Part shown: piece after piece, positions 23,637 to 31,485 of the stretch
Layout: each line of letters opens with the position of its first letter
Position numbering within the stretch: the stretch's first letter is position 1
Source: Paracoccaceae bacterium
GTDB lineage: Bacteria > Pseudomonadota > Alphaproteobacteria > Rhodobacterales > Rhodobacteraceae
Length of the DNA: 45,638 nt
Assembly (NCBI GenBank): GCA_021741465.1
Contig: JAIOXV010000006.1
Span: 1 to 45,638 of the forward strand
Direction: 5' to 3'
Program-made: the position numbers and the translations under genes
Notes under the pieces: model-generated
What the model was told of the DNA's origin: nothing
The model's database searches: none
Seen by the model: the letters and a program-made list of their open reading frames with translations, nothing else

Positions 23637-24510
23637 CAAGCGCCCGCGCGCGCACCCGTTGCCGCCAGATCGTGAACAGACCTGCCGCAACCACAATCCC
23701 CGCGCCAAGTGCGACGTTCCAGCGCAAAACCTCGCCGAATATGGCGATCCCAAAGCCCGCAACGAACACCAGTTGCAAATAGGCAAAAGGCTGCACGGCG
23801 CTGGCCTCGGCCACCTCATAGCAGCGGATCAAAAGCCAATGGCCGATAATACCGGTGCAGCACAGGGTAAGCATCCAGAAACTGTCAGCTGTGGTCATCG
23901 GGCGCCAAAACCACAGGCCGGGTATGGTTAGAATCACAGCCCCGACGATGCCCATCCAGAAGAAGCTGACCGCGCTGGTGTCGGCGCGGCCAACGTAACG
24001 GGTCAAAAGGCCATATAGGGCGTAAAGAAATGCCCCCAGCAGCGGAACCAGCGACCAAAGCGAGAAAACCCCGGCACCCGGCTTGAGAATAACCAGCACA
24101 CCAACGCAGCCCGCGCCAATGGCCGCCCAGCGCCGCCAACCCACCTTTTCGCCCAAGATGGGGCCGGACAGTGCCGCAACCATCAGCGGCGCGGTGGTAA
24201 AGACGGCATGGCTTTCGATCAGGCCCAGCCTGACGAAAGCCAATTGCATGATGCAGATTTGCGCCACCAGCAGGACGCCGCGAAACACCTGCCGTAGGGG
24301 ATAGGGTGTCGCAAGAACCGGTTTCAGCGACCCAAAGCTGCGCCACACAAGGAAAACGCCGAAACCCGAAAAAACCCAGTAACGCAGCATCACGATCGAA
24401 AAGACATTGTAATGGCTGCCAAGGTGGCGCGAAATGCCATCCTGTGCGGCGAAGACCAGCATCGCGGCGCACAAAAGCAAGGCGCCAAGGCGGTTGTTCT
24501 GCTCAGCCAT
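23611..24510 (-). CDS. EamA/DMT-family transporter (copy 4, tandem paralogue)
   Basis: 299 residues from the ATG at 24510; a frame back to 24618 only reads through the gene before it. Ten helices in two repeats. AAMLVFAAQDGISRHLG at the N-terminus and EVAEASAVQPFAYLQLVFVAGFGIAIFGE before the last helix are nearly matched by the neighbouring copy 5, so the two arose by duplication. Its start overlaps the stop of copy 5 by eight bases (24503-24510). Substrate unknown. The C-terminal residues are coded antisense to the end of slt. Confidence 0.88.
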   Translation of the reverse strand: MAEQNNRLGALLLCAAMLVFAAQDGISRHLGSHYNVFSIVMLRYWVFSGFGVFLVWRSFGSLKPVLATPYPLRQVFRGVLLVAQICIMQLAFVRLGLIESHAVFTTAPLMVAALSGPILGEKVGWRRWAAIGAGCVGVLVILKPGAGVFSLWSLVPLLGAFLYALYGLLTRYVGRADTSAVSFFWMGIVGAVILTIPGLWFWRPMTTADSFWMLTLCCTGIIGHWLLIRCYEVAEASAVQPFAYLQLVFVAGFGIAIFGEVLRWNVALGAGIVVAAGLFTIWRQRVRARALAIGPSIPT

Positions 24511-25372
24511 CTTGTTCGACCCTTTCACTCCACAGCGCGCATAGGCCGCCGATGATGACCAGGGCAACCCCGATCGCCACGGCAATCGATAGGCTTTCGC
24601 CAAAAACCAGAATGCCAATCAGCGCGATAAAGACGAATTGCATATAGGCAAACGGCTGGACAGAGCCTGCTTCAGCGATTTCATAGGTGCGCAGCAAAAG
24701 CCAGTTCGACACCACCGCCACCGCAGCATAGCCCAGCATAAAAGGCCAATCCCCAGCCGCCACAGGTTGCCATTTTACCACGCCAACCACCGCCATCAGC
24801 GCAGCACCGATGACCGCAGGCCAAAAGAAGGATGGAAAGCTGGGCTCGGCCCGCGCGGTCAACCGCGTCAGCACAGTAAAAATCGAAAACAACAGCGCCG
24901 AGGCCAAGGGAAGCAAGATTGGCCAAGTGAAAAGCCCGCTTCCCGGCCGCAAAATCACCAGAACACCCGCAAATCCAATCGCAAGGGCCACAAGCCGCCA
25001 ACGGTTAAGCTTTTCGCCCAAGACCGGCCCCGAAAGCATCACCACAAGCAAAGGGCAGGTCGCGAACATGGCATGCGCTTCGATCAGCCCGATCAGGGTA
25101 TAGGCCCAGATGATGATGGCAATTTCTGCGACAAGGATCACCGCCCGCAGCACATGAATGCCCAGCCGCGTCGAATGGATTGCGGCCCGAAACCCTTCGG
25201 GCCGGCGGAATGCCAAAATCAGGACATATGCTGCAAAGACCCAATAGCGAAAGGCCACGACCATGGGGGTGTTGTAGGTTTCGGCAAGATATCGAGACAG
25301 CCCATCCTGCACCGAAAACGACGCCATCGCAGCCACCATCATCAGTATGCCGGCGCGGCGCGTTGGTGTCAT
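24503..25372 (-). CDS. EamA/DMT-family transporter (copy 5, tandem paralogue)
   Basis: 289 residues from ATG 25372, which forms an ATGA overlap with the mnmD stop; a GTG at 25381 is possible but less likely. Marks shared with copy 4: AAMASFSVQDGLSRYLAE, LIGLIEAHAMFATCPLLVVMLSGPVLGEK and EIAEAGSVQPFAYMQFVFIALIGILVFGE. The two copies lie head to tail and may form a heterodimer or transport related solutes. The operon order is mnmD, copy 5, copy 4. No functional link to tRNA modification is known. Confidence 0.88.
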   Translation of the reverse strand: MTPTRRAGILMMVAAMASFSVQDGLSRYLAETYNTPMVVAFRYWVFAAYVLILAFRRPEGFRAAIHSTRLGIHVLRAVILVAEIAIIIWAYTLIGLIEAHAMFATCPLLVVMLSGPVLGEKLNRWRLVALAIGFAGVLVILRPGSGLFTWPILLPLASALLFSIFTVLTRLTARAEPSFPSFFWPAVIGAALMAVVGVVKWQPVAAGDWPFMLGYAAVAVVSNWLLLRTYEIAEAGSVQPFAYMQFVFIALIGILVFGESLSIAVAIGVALVIIGGLCALWSERVEQDG

Positions 25373-26034
25373 TCCAGACACCCGATGGTCATATGACGTT
25401 TGCGCCCATGGCCTGGGCGGCGTTCAACGCGAAAGCCAGCGCTGGCCAAGGCCCGCCGAACATGACCCGCCGCCGTATAGGTGGCAAAGCTGCCGCCGGG
25501 CGCGGTATGGCGGCCAACCTCGGCCATCAGGTCTTCTGCCCACATTTCCGGATTTTTGGCGGGCGAAAAGCCATCCAGAAACCACGCATCGGCGCGGCCT
25601 TGCCATGCCGGCAGGGTCTGGCGGGCATCGCCAATGATGATTTCAGCCTTGATAGAGCCGATTTCAAAGCTGCTCTGGCCTGCTTCGAACGCATCCAGCA
25701 TCGGCTCGGCCACGGCACGCGCTTGGGGGAAATGGTCAAGGGCGCGGGCCATTTCGGGCGCGGTCAAGGGGAAGGCCTCAAAACTGGTGAAACGCAGCGC
25801 AAGGGCCGGATTGGCAAGATGCAGCGCCAAAAGGTTCAGCCCCGTGCCAAAGCCCAGTTCGGCAATGTGAAAGCCGGGACCAAGCCGTGCGGGAAGGTCG
25901 TTTCCCGCCAGAAAGACGTGACGCGTTTCGGACAGGCCATCGTTCAGCGAAAAATAGGGGTCATCAAAGCGCCGCGACACAGGGATGACGCCGTCGCGCC
26001 AATCCAAGCCCTGCCCCTGTTCCCCGCCGGTCAT
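25369..26034 (-). CDS. mnmD: tRNA (5-methylaminomethyl-2-thiouridine)-methyltransferase, stand-alone MnmD
   Basis: 221 residues from ATG 26034 with GGAG nearby; a longer frame to 26259 is antisense to the next gene. It matches the N-terminal half of MnmC: DWRDGVIPVSRRFDDPYFSLNDGLSETRHVFLAGN is the family entry block, followed by HIAELGFGTGLNLLAL (SAM motif I) and WFLDGFSPAKNPEMW with the catalytic Asp (D-G-F-S-P). It methylates nm5(s2)U34 in tRNAs reading split codon boxes, using SAM. The partner oxidoreductase domain is not fused but appears as the divergent gene next door. First gene of a three-gene overlapping run with two EamA transporters. Confidence 0.92.
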   Translation of the reverse strand: MTGGEQGQGLDWRDGVIPVSRRFDDPYFSLNDGLSETRHVFLAGNDLPARLGPGFHIAELGFGTGLNLLALHLANPALALRFTSFEAFPLTAPEMARALDHFPQARAVAEPMLDAFEAGQSSFEIGSIKAEIIIGDARQTLPAWQGRADAWFLDGFSPAKNPEMWAEDLMAEVGRHTAPGGSFATYTAAGHVRRALASAGFRVERRPGHGRKRHMTIGCLE

Positions 26035-26080
26035 CTGTCGTAACTCCTGAACGCGCGGACCATGGGGAAGGCAGGACGGA

Positions 26081-27109
26081 ATGGCAAGAGTTGATCTGAC
26101 GGTGCGGGGCGGCGGCATCTTTGGTCTATCCTGCGCTTGGGAAGCGGCCCGTCGCGGCGCCCGCGTTCGACTGATTGAAACCACCCGGATCGGCGCTGGA
26201 TCCTCTGGCGGCATTGTCGGCGCGTTGTCGCCGCATGTGCCGGAAAACTGGAATCCCAAGAAGGCGTTTCAACTTCAAAGCCTGCTGATGGCCAAAGATT
26301 TCTGGGCCGAGGTCGCCTTGGTCTCTGGCCTGCCAACGGGCTATGGCCGACTTGGCAGGCTGCAACCGCTGGCCGACGCCGCAGCGGTTGATCTTGCCCG
26401 CGCGCGCAGCGAAACGGCACGCGACCTTTGGCAAGGCCATGCGTCGTGGAACGTAATCCCCGCAACCGGGGCAGACTGGGAACCCACCTCGCCTTCGGGA
26501 TGGCTGGTGCAAGACACACTTTGCGCGCGCCTGCATCCAAGGTTGGCAGGTGACGCCCTGGTTGCAGCAATTCGCGCCAAAGGCGGTGAGGTGGTGATCG
26601 GTCAGGCCCAAGACGAAGGCCCGGTGATCTGGGCCACAGGAATGGCGGGGCTTGGGGATCTGTCAGCCGATCTTGGGCGCGACATCGGTGGTGGCGTGAA
26701 GGGGCAAGCGATCAGCCTTCGCTTCAACGCCCCGACTGCGCCACAGCTTTTCGTCGATGGGCTGCATGTCATTCCGCATGCGGATGGAACCGTGGCAATC
26801 GGCTCAACCAGCGAAAACAACTGGGTTGATGATCATGGCACTGATGGCCAATTAGAGACTGTTTATGGCCGTGCGATCGCCGCGTTGCCGGTGCTGAAAG
26901 ACGCCCCGGTTCTTGAAAGATGGGCGGGCATTCGCCCGCGCGCCAAAACCCGCGCACCCATTTTGGGGGCTTGGCCGGGCAGGCCGGGGCAGTTTGTGGC
27001 CAATGGCGGCTTCAAGATCGGGTTCGGCATGGCCCCGATGGTGGCAAAGGTCATGATTGATCTGGTGTTAAACGGGCAGGACGCCATACCCGATGGCTTT
27101 CGCCTTTAA
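26081..27109 (+). CDS. FAD-dependent oxidoreductase, probable stand-alone MnmC oxidoreductase domain
   Basis: 342 residues. Rossmann FAD motif GGGIFG at 10-15, then GSSGGIVGALSPHVPENWN near 43-60 in the position of the substrate-side loop, IPHADGTVAIGSTSE, and a C-terminal GIRPRAKTRAPILGAWPG block followed by FKIGFGMAP. DAO-family enzymes oxidise C-N bonds; in MnmC the oxidase part removes the carboxymethyl group from cmnm5U34 to give nm5U, the substrate of MnmD. Position 46 bases from mnmD, divergent, makes that role likely. A plain glycine or D-amino-acid oxidase is the alternative. AGGACGG precedes the ATG. Confidence 0.78.
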   Translation: MARVDLTVRGGGIFGLSCAWEAARRGARVRLIETTRIGAGSSGGIVGALSPHVPENWNPKKAFQLQSLLMAKDFWAEVALVSGLPTGYGRLGRLQPLADAAAVDLARARSETARDLWQGHASWNVIPATGADWEPTSPSGWLVQDTLCARLHPRLAGDALVAAIRAKGGEVVIGQAQDEGPVIWATGMAGLGDLSADLGRDIGGGVKGQAISLRFNAPTAPQLFVDGLHVIPHADGTVAIGSTSENNWVDDHGTDGQLETVYGRAIAALPVLKDAPVLERWAGIRPRAKTRAPILGAWPGRPGQFVANGGFKIGFGMAPMVAKVMIDLVLNGQDAIPDGFRL

Positions 27110-27148
27110 CTGCTTGCCCCACGCCCGCACCTGCCGCATCTTGGCCGC

Positions 27149-27988
27149 ATGCGTCGTTTTGTTCCCCCCAATCTGCTTGCGGCCTTTTGGCGTTTTTACC
27201 GGCGGACCGAACAGGCAGAGCTTGACCTGATCGCGGCAGGGGTCGCGTTTTATGCCTTTCTGGCGATATTTCCGGCAGCGGCTGCGGTCATTGCGATCTG
27301 GGGCTTTGTCTCTGACCCCTCGGTCATTCGGCAAGAGTTGGAGGTGCTGCGCCCGGTGTTGCCGCCAGATGTTCTGGCGTTGATTGTCGCGCAGGTCGAA
27401 GGCCTTTTGACCGCCACCTCGTCCAATCTGGGGCTGACAACATTTCTTTCAACCGCCTTTGCCCTGTGGTCGGCACGGGCGGGCGTGGCCGCGCTGATCC
27501 GCGGCCTGAATGTCATTCACCAAAGACCGACCCGCTCGGGCTATTGGCACCAGCTGCGCGCAATCGCGCTGACCTTCGTGCTGGTCGGTCTGGTACTGGC
27601 GGCTTTGGTCCTGGCGGTCATTTTGCCTTTGATCGTCGCGTTTCTGCCTTTGGGTGTTTATGGGCTGCAAGCGCTGCAAGGCACCAATATGGCGCTGGGT
27701 CTGGGGTTGGGCATGCTGGCAATGGCGCTGGCCTATCGGCTGGGCCCGAACCACGGGCAAAACCCGCCGCCATTGCTTAGCTGGGGGTTGTTGCTTGCGG
27801 TGGTGCTTTGGGTCGTGGCAACGCGGGGGTTCATGCTTTATCTGGAGAATTTCCCAAGCTACAACCGCATTTATGGTTCTATCGGTGCCGTCGCGGCGCT
27901 TATGATGTGGCTTTACGTATCCGCCTATGCGGTCTTGCTGGGCGCGGCTTTCGATGCAGAAAGGCACAGGCGCAAACCGCGTCAGTAG
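27149..27988 (+). CDS. YihY/BrkB-family inner-membrane protein
   Basis: 279 residues with about six membrane segments. Family marks: AAGVAFYAFLAIFPAAAAVIAI near 29-50, the SSNLGLTTFLSTAFALWSARAG helix and ALIRGLNVIH near 116, and GSIGAVAALMMWLYVSAYAVLLGAAFDAE at the C-terminus. The family was once called ribonuclease BN by mistake; the real function is not established, and transport or envelope roles are proposed. It converges with tamB and overlaps it by seven bases (27982-27988). Confidence 0.9.
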   Translation: MRRFVPPNLLAAFWRFYRRTEQAELDLIAAGVAFYAFLAIFPAAAAVIAIWGFVSDPSVIRQELEVLRPVLPPDVLALIVAQVEGLLTATSSNLGLTTFLSTAFALWSARAGVAALIRGLNVIHQRPTRSGYWHQLRAIALTFVLVGLVLAALVLAVILPLIVAFLPLGVYGLQALQGTNMALGLGLGMLAMALAYRLGPNHGQNPPPLLSWGLLLAVVLWVVATRGFMLYLENFPSYNRIYGSIGAVAALMMWLYVSAYAVLLGAAFDAERHRRKPRQ

Positions 27989-30900
27989 TCTTTTTCGAGA
28001 AAAACACCAAACCCGGTGTTGCCATCTGTGCTGGTGCTGCCACGCAGGGTGATGCTGTCGGTCAGGTCAAGGTTCAGGTTGATCTGGCTTTTGCCATTCT
28101 GCCCAACTGTCACTTCGGAATAGACGTTTTTGCCAATGTATTTGCCCGCCGTAACCTCGGTGCCGCCTTCGGTGGTGGTCTTGACATCAAGGTTGTCCAG
28201 ACCCACGCCCTTGCGCAGTTTGGCCATCACGCCTTCACCGCCGCGCCCGGCCAAGGTTGCCACCGCGCTGGCCAGTTGCAGCGCCTGAAGCGCTGAAAGG
28301 TTTTGCAAACCCTGACCGAAGAGAAGCTGCGAGATCACTTCTTCTTCCGGCAGTTCGGGAACCGAGGTGAAGCTGACTTTCGGATCATCGGCCCGTCCTT
28401 CGATAAGGATATTCGAAACGATGCCACCGTTTTCCGTGCTGGCGCGCACCCGCAAGAAGGGCACAAGATTGCCTTCAAGCTGCAACAGCGCTTCATCAAG
28501 ATCAAAGCGCTTGCCCAAAATCTCCAGCCTGCCGCGCACAAGGTTGAAAGCCCCAGAGGGTTGAAGGTTGGACAAGCTGCCGCGCAACTGAATCTCGCCG
28601 CCGAGTTCGGCGTCCAATGCCCGTCCGCGCAGGAAAATTCGGTTTGGCGCAGAAACGATGATATCCAGCGCCAGGTCGCTGCCCCCCTGCCGGCCTGATT
28701 GTGCAGGTTTATCCAACAGCCCCGCGCGGCCACGGGTGGCCCTTACGGCAGCCGGTTCGTTTGTGTGGCGCAGATCAGGCAAGCCCGCCGCCCCACCAAA
28801 CCCCGTGGAAGGCACGCGCAATTCGGTTTCCAGCAACTCGACCTTGCCTGACAGGATCGGGTTTTGTGACAATGGCCCAACCAGCCGAAGCGCGCCCTGC
28901 AACCGAGCGTCGTAAAGATCGGGGTCTCGCAAGCCTATCGCCTGCAGATCAAGGTCAAGCGCTGCAATATATGGCTCTATCAGGCCAATAGTGCCTGAAA
29001 CGGTGATCCTGCCATCCGTCGTCAACGGCAGGGTTGCGGCAATGCGCGCCTGCCCTGCGCCAAGATCGGCACGGGCAGAAATGCCGTCAAACCCAAAGCC
29101 AAGCGCTGGGTCAGAATACCGCCCGTTTTCAAGACTTACCCGCCCCACCAGTGACGACGCCTGCAACGGGCCGTTCAGCCGCAGATCAAAGTCAACGCCA
29201 CCCGTGATGGCGCGCGGAGTGATAAAGGCATTCGCCAAACCGGCCTGCGCCCTGCCTTTGATGGCCAGATCGCCCCGGCCCGCCGCAATGCGCCCGGTCA
29301 CGGCCGCATCAATGCCGCCGGGGCCTTTGCCAAGAAGATCCACCCGCGCGCCAGTCGCATCGTTGACCACCTGTCCTGAAATCGACAACGGTCCGGGAAA
29401 TTCTGGCAGCAGCACGGCAAGGTTTCGAACCTGCGCCATAACGTCCAAAACCTGCTGGCCCCCGCTGACCAGCCCCCTCACGGTTCCCGTCAGTTCAGCG
29501 TTTGAAAAGCTTGCGCTGTCGATGCGAACGGCCCCATCCTGCAACCCAAGTTCCGCCGAAAGCTGGCTTTTGCCACCAAGAAGTTTGTCCAATTGTGGGT
29601 TTCCAACCCGCAAGCCCTGCCCCACGGCATTGGCAAGAATGCGAGAATTGTTCAGCGGCCCGGTCAATTGCGCCTCAGCCGTGATCGCGCCGCCAAATCC
29701 GGCAATCACCGACATATCTTCCAGCTGCACCTTGGCAGACAGGTCACTGGCCGCGCTGGCAAGAAGGCCTTGCAACTCGGCTTTCAGCCCTTTGGCGGAG
29801 AGATGGGCAGCCCTGATATGGGTTCCCGTCTGATCGCGGGTCAAATCGGCCGAGGCGGTTGCCGTGCCAGCCAGCAGCGCATCCACAACCGGGATGCCAA
29901 GGGCTATGTCCTGACCGGTAACAGCCGACGAAATGTCAAAAGCCCCTGTCAAAGGCCCATAGCTGCCCGATGCCGACACGCCGGCCGCCCCCGCAATGGG
30001 CCGCTTGGCAAGCTGCGAGAACCGGGACAGGTCTGAAAGATCGGCGGCCAAATTGCCGCTGAGCGTAAACCCTTTTGCCAAGCCCTCTATCCGGCCGCCA
30101 AAGACCTTTGCACCATAATCTTCGCCCGAAAGCGTCAGCCGGGAAATCGCCAAGCCGCCATCCTTGGCCGCATAAGTCAACACTGCGTCCCCGGAAAGGA
30201 TTGAACCGATCGCTTCGCCCAGCGCAGCATCTGTAAATTCCAGCCCTTCGGCATCAAAGCGCAGCGTGGCGCCAAACTGGCCCTTTTTTATCCGCCCCGA
30301 CCCCGCCAAAATCAGGCTTGAGGCGCGGAAAGCTTGGCGGTCGATGCCGGTTATCTTGGCCTGCGCCGTCCACCCTTCGCCCTTGCTTCGGTCATACCCA
30401 AGGGTCAGATCAGCGCTTTGCACCCAAAGCGGCGAAGTCGTGGCCCAGGGCAGCAAAACCGGCGCGGCGTCGTCATGTGCTATCCGTGCAGTAAGGTTGA
30501 ACTGCGACGGGCTGCTATCGGCCCCAAGGCCCAGCGTGCCCTTCAAACTTAATGCCCGAGAGTCGATTTGAAGCTGGGACAGATCGACACGGCCGTCGAA
30601 AAACGCCTTGCCAGTCGCAGCCAAACTGACCCGATCGCCGAAGAATTCGGCATAGTCTGGAAGAAACAAGGGCGCGATGTTTCCTGACAGGTTGGCCGAA
30701 AACCCGGTGTCCTTGCCCGAAGACTGGGTCATCACCCGGCCCGCCAATCGGCTTTGGCCGTCGGTGGCAAGCGTTACATCAGCAGAAAAGTCTCTAAACG
30801 GCCCTTTGCCACTGATATTCAGGGCCACAGCAGGTTGCCCCGGAAGCTTCAGCGCCTGCGAGATCAGGCCATTTGCCGCCTCTTCCGCCACAAGATCCAG

Positions 30901-31485
30901 TGACAAGGACTGCAAGGTGTTCGAATAGCTGGCGGTCAGGGCGATGCGGCCGCTGGGGCCTTCGTCTGTGCGTTCCAGCACCAGATCTGCGCTGCCCTCA
31001 CCCCCGGCCAAGGTCATTGCCGCCTGAAAGGTGCCTTCGACCGGCTGGCCAAGAACAGCGGCATCCAGAACGATCTTGTCGGCAGAAATACGGTTGATGG
31101 CGATAGAGACCGGTATGTCTGGCAAGGCAAAGCTGCCCGCCTCGGGCGCAGGAATGCCTGTGTCGGCAGAGCGGGGCGGTCTGGCCATGATGATTTCGGC
31201 CGCAGAAAGCTCATTGATCGCGATTTTGCCCGACAGCAAAGCCCCGCGGTTCCAATCAAGCACCACATCGCGCAATGTCAGCCAAACGCCGATGTCATCG
31301 GCAAGGGTAAGCTCGGTCATCCGGGCCTGCGACGACAAGGCGCCTTCAAAGCCGGTGATCGTGACCTGCCGCCCGGCCGAGGACAGATTGTCTTCAAGAA
31401 AGGCAGTCAGATAGCCGCGATCCCCTTCGTCAGCCAGGGCTGGCAGGGGCACAAGGCACAGGGCAAAGGTGGTGCGTCGCAACAT
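27982..31485 (-). CDS. tamB: Translocation and assembly module subunit TamB
   Basis: 1167 residues from ATG 31485; the open frame back to 31620 only reads through tamA. A cleavable or anchoring N-terminal signal (LRRTTFALCLVPLPALA) is followed by a very long beta-rich taco-shaped region with many repeats of alternating hydrophobic strands, and the conserved DUF490 C-terminal domain (from about 870: NRIFLRGRALDAELGGEIQLRGS, SFTSVPELPEEEVISQLLFGQGL, ending FGVFLEKDY). TamB spans the periplasm, works with TamA and is also tied to phospholipid transport to the outer membrane. Its ATG shares one base with the tamA stop (TGATG at 31483-31487), so the pair is coupled. Confidence 0.93.
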   Translation of the reverse strand: MLRRTTFALCLVPLPALADEGDRGYLTAFLEDNLSSAGRQVTITGFEGALSSQARMTELTLADDIGVWLTLRDVVLDWNRGALLSGKIAINELSAAEIIMARPPRSADTGIPAPEAGSFALPDIPVSIAINRISADKIVLDAAVLGQPVEGTFQAAMTLAGGEGSADLVLERTDEGPSGRIALTASYSNTLQSLSLDLVAEEAANGLISQALKLPGQPAVALNISGKGPFRDFSADVTLATDGQSRLAGRVMTQSSGKDTGFSANLSGNIAPLFLPDYAEFFGDRVSLAATGKAFFDGRVDLSQLQIDSRALSLKGTLGLGADSSPSQFNLTARIAHDDAAPVLLPWATTSPLWVQSADLTLGYDRSKGEGWTAQAKITGIDRQAFRASSLILAGSGRIKKGQFGATLRFDAEGLEFTDAALGEAIGSILSGDAVLTYAAKDGGLAISRLTLSGEDYGAKVFGGRIEGLAKGFTLSGNLAADLSDLSRFSQLAKRPIAGAAGVSASGSYGPLTGAFDISSAVTGQDIALGIPVVDALLAGTATASADLTRDQTGTHIRAAHLSAKGLKAELQGLLASAASDLSAKVQLEDMSVIAGFGGAITAEAQLTGPLNNSRILANAVGQGLRVGNPQLDKLLGGKSQLSAELGLQDGAVRIDSASFSNAELTGTVRGLVSGGQQVLDVMAQVRNLAVLLPEFPGPLSISGQVVNDATGARVDLLGKGPGGIDAAVTGRIAAGRGDLAIKGRAQAGLANAFITPRAITGGVDFDLRLNGPLQASSLVGRVSLENGRYSDPALGFGFDGISARADLGAGQARIAATLPLTTDGRITVSGTIGLIEPYIAALDLDLQAIGLRDPDLYDARLQGALRLVGPLSQNPILSGKVELLETELRVPSTGFGGAAGLPDLRHTNEPAAVRATRGRAGLLDKPAQSGRQGGSDLALDIIVSAPNRIFLRGRALDAELGGEIQLRGSLSNLQPSGAFNLVRGRLEILGKRFDLDEALLQLEGNLVPFLRVRASTENGGIVSNILIEGRADDPKVSFTSVPELPEEEVISQLLFGQGLQNLSALQALQLASAVATLAGRGGEGVMAKLRKGVGLDNLDVKTTTEGGTEVTAGKYIGKNVYSEVTVGQNGKSQINLNLDLTDSITLRGSTSTDGNTGFGVFLEKDY

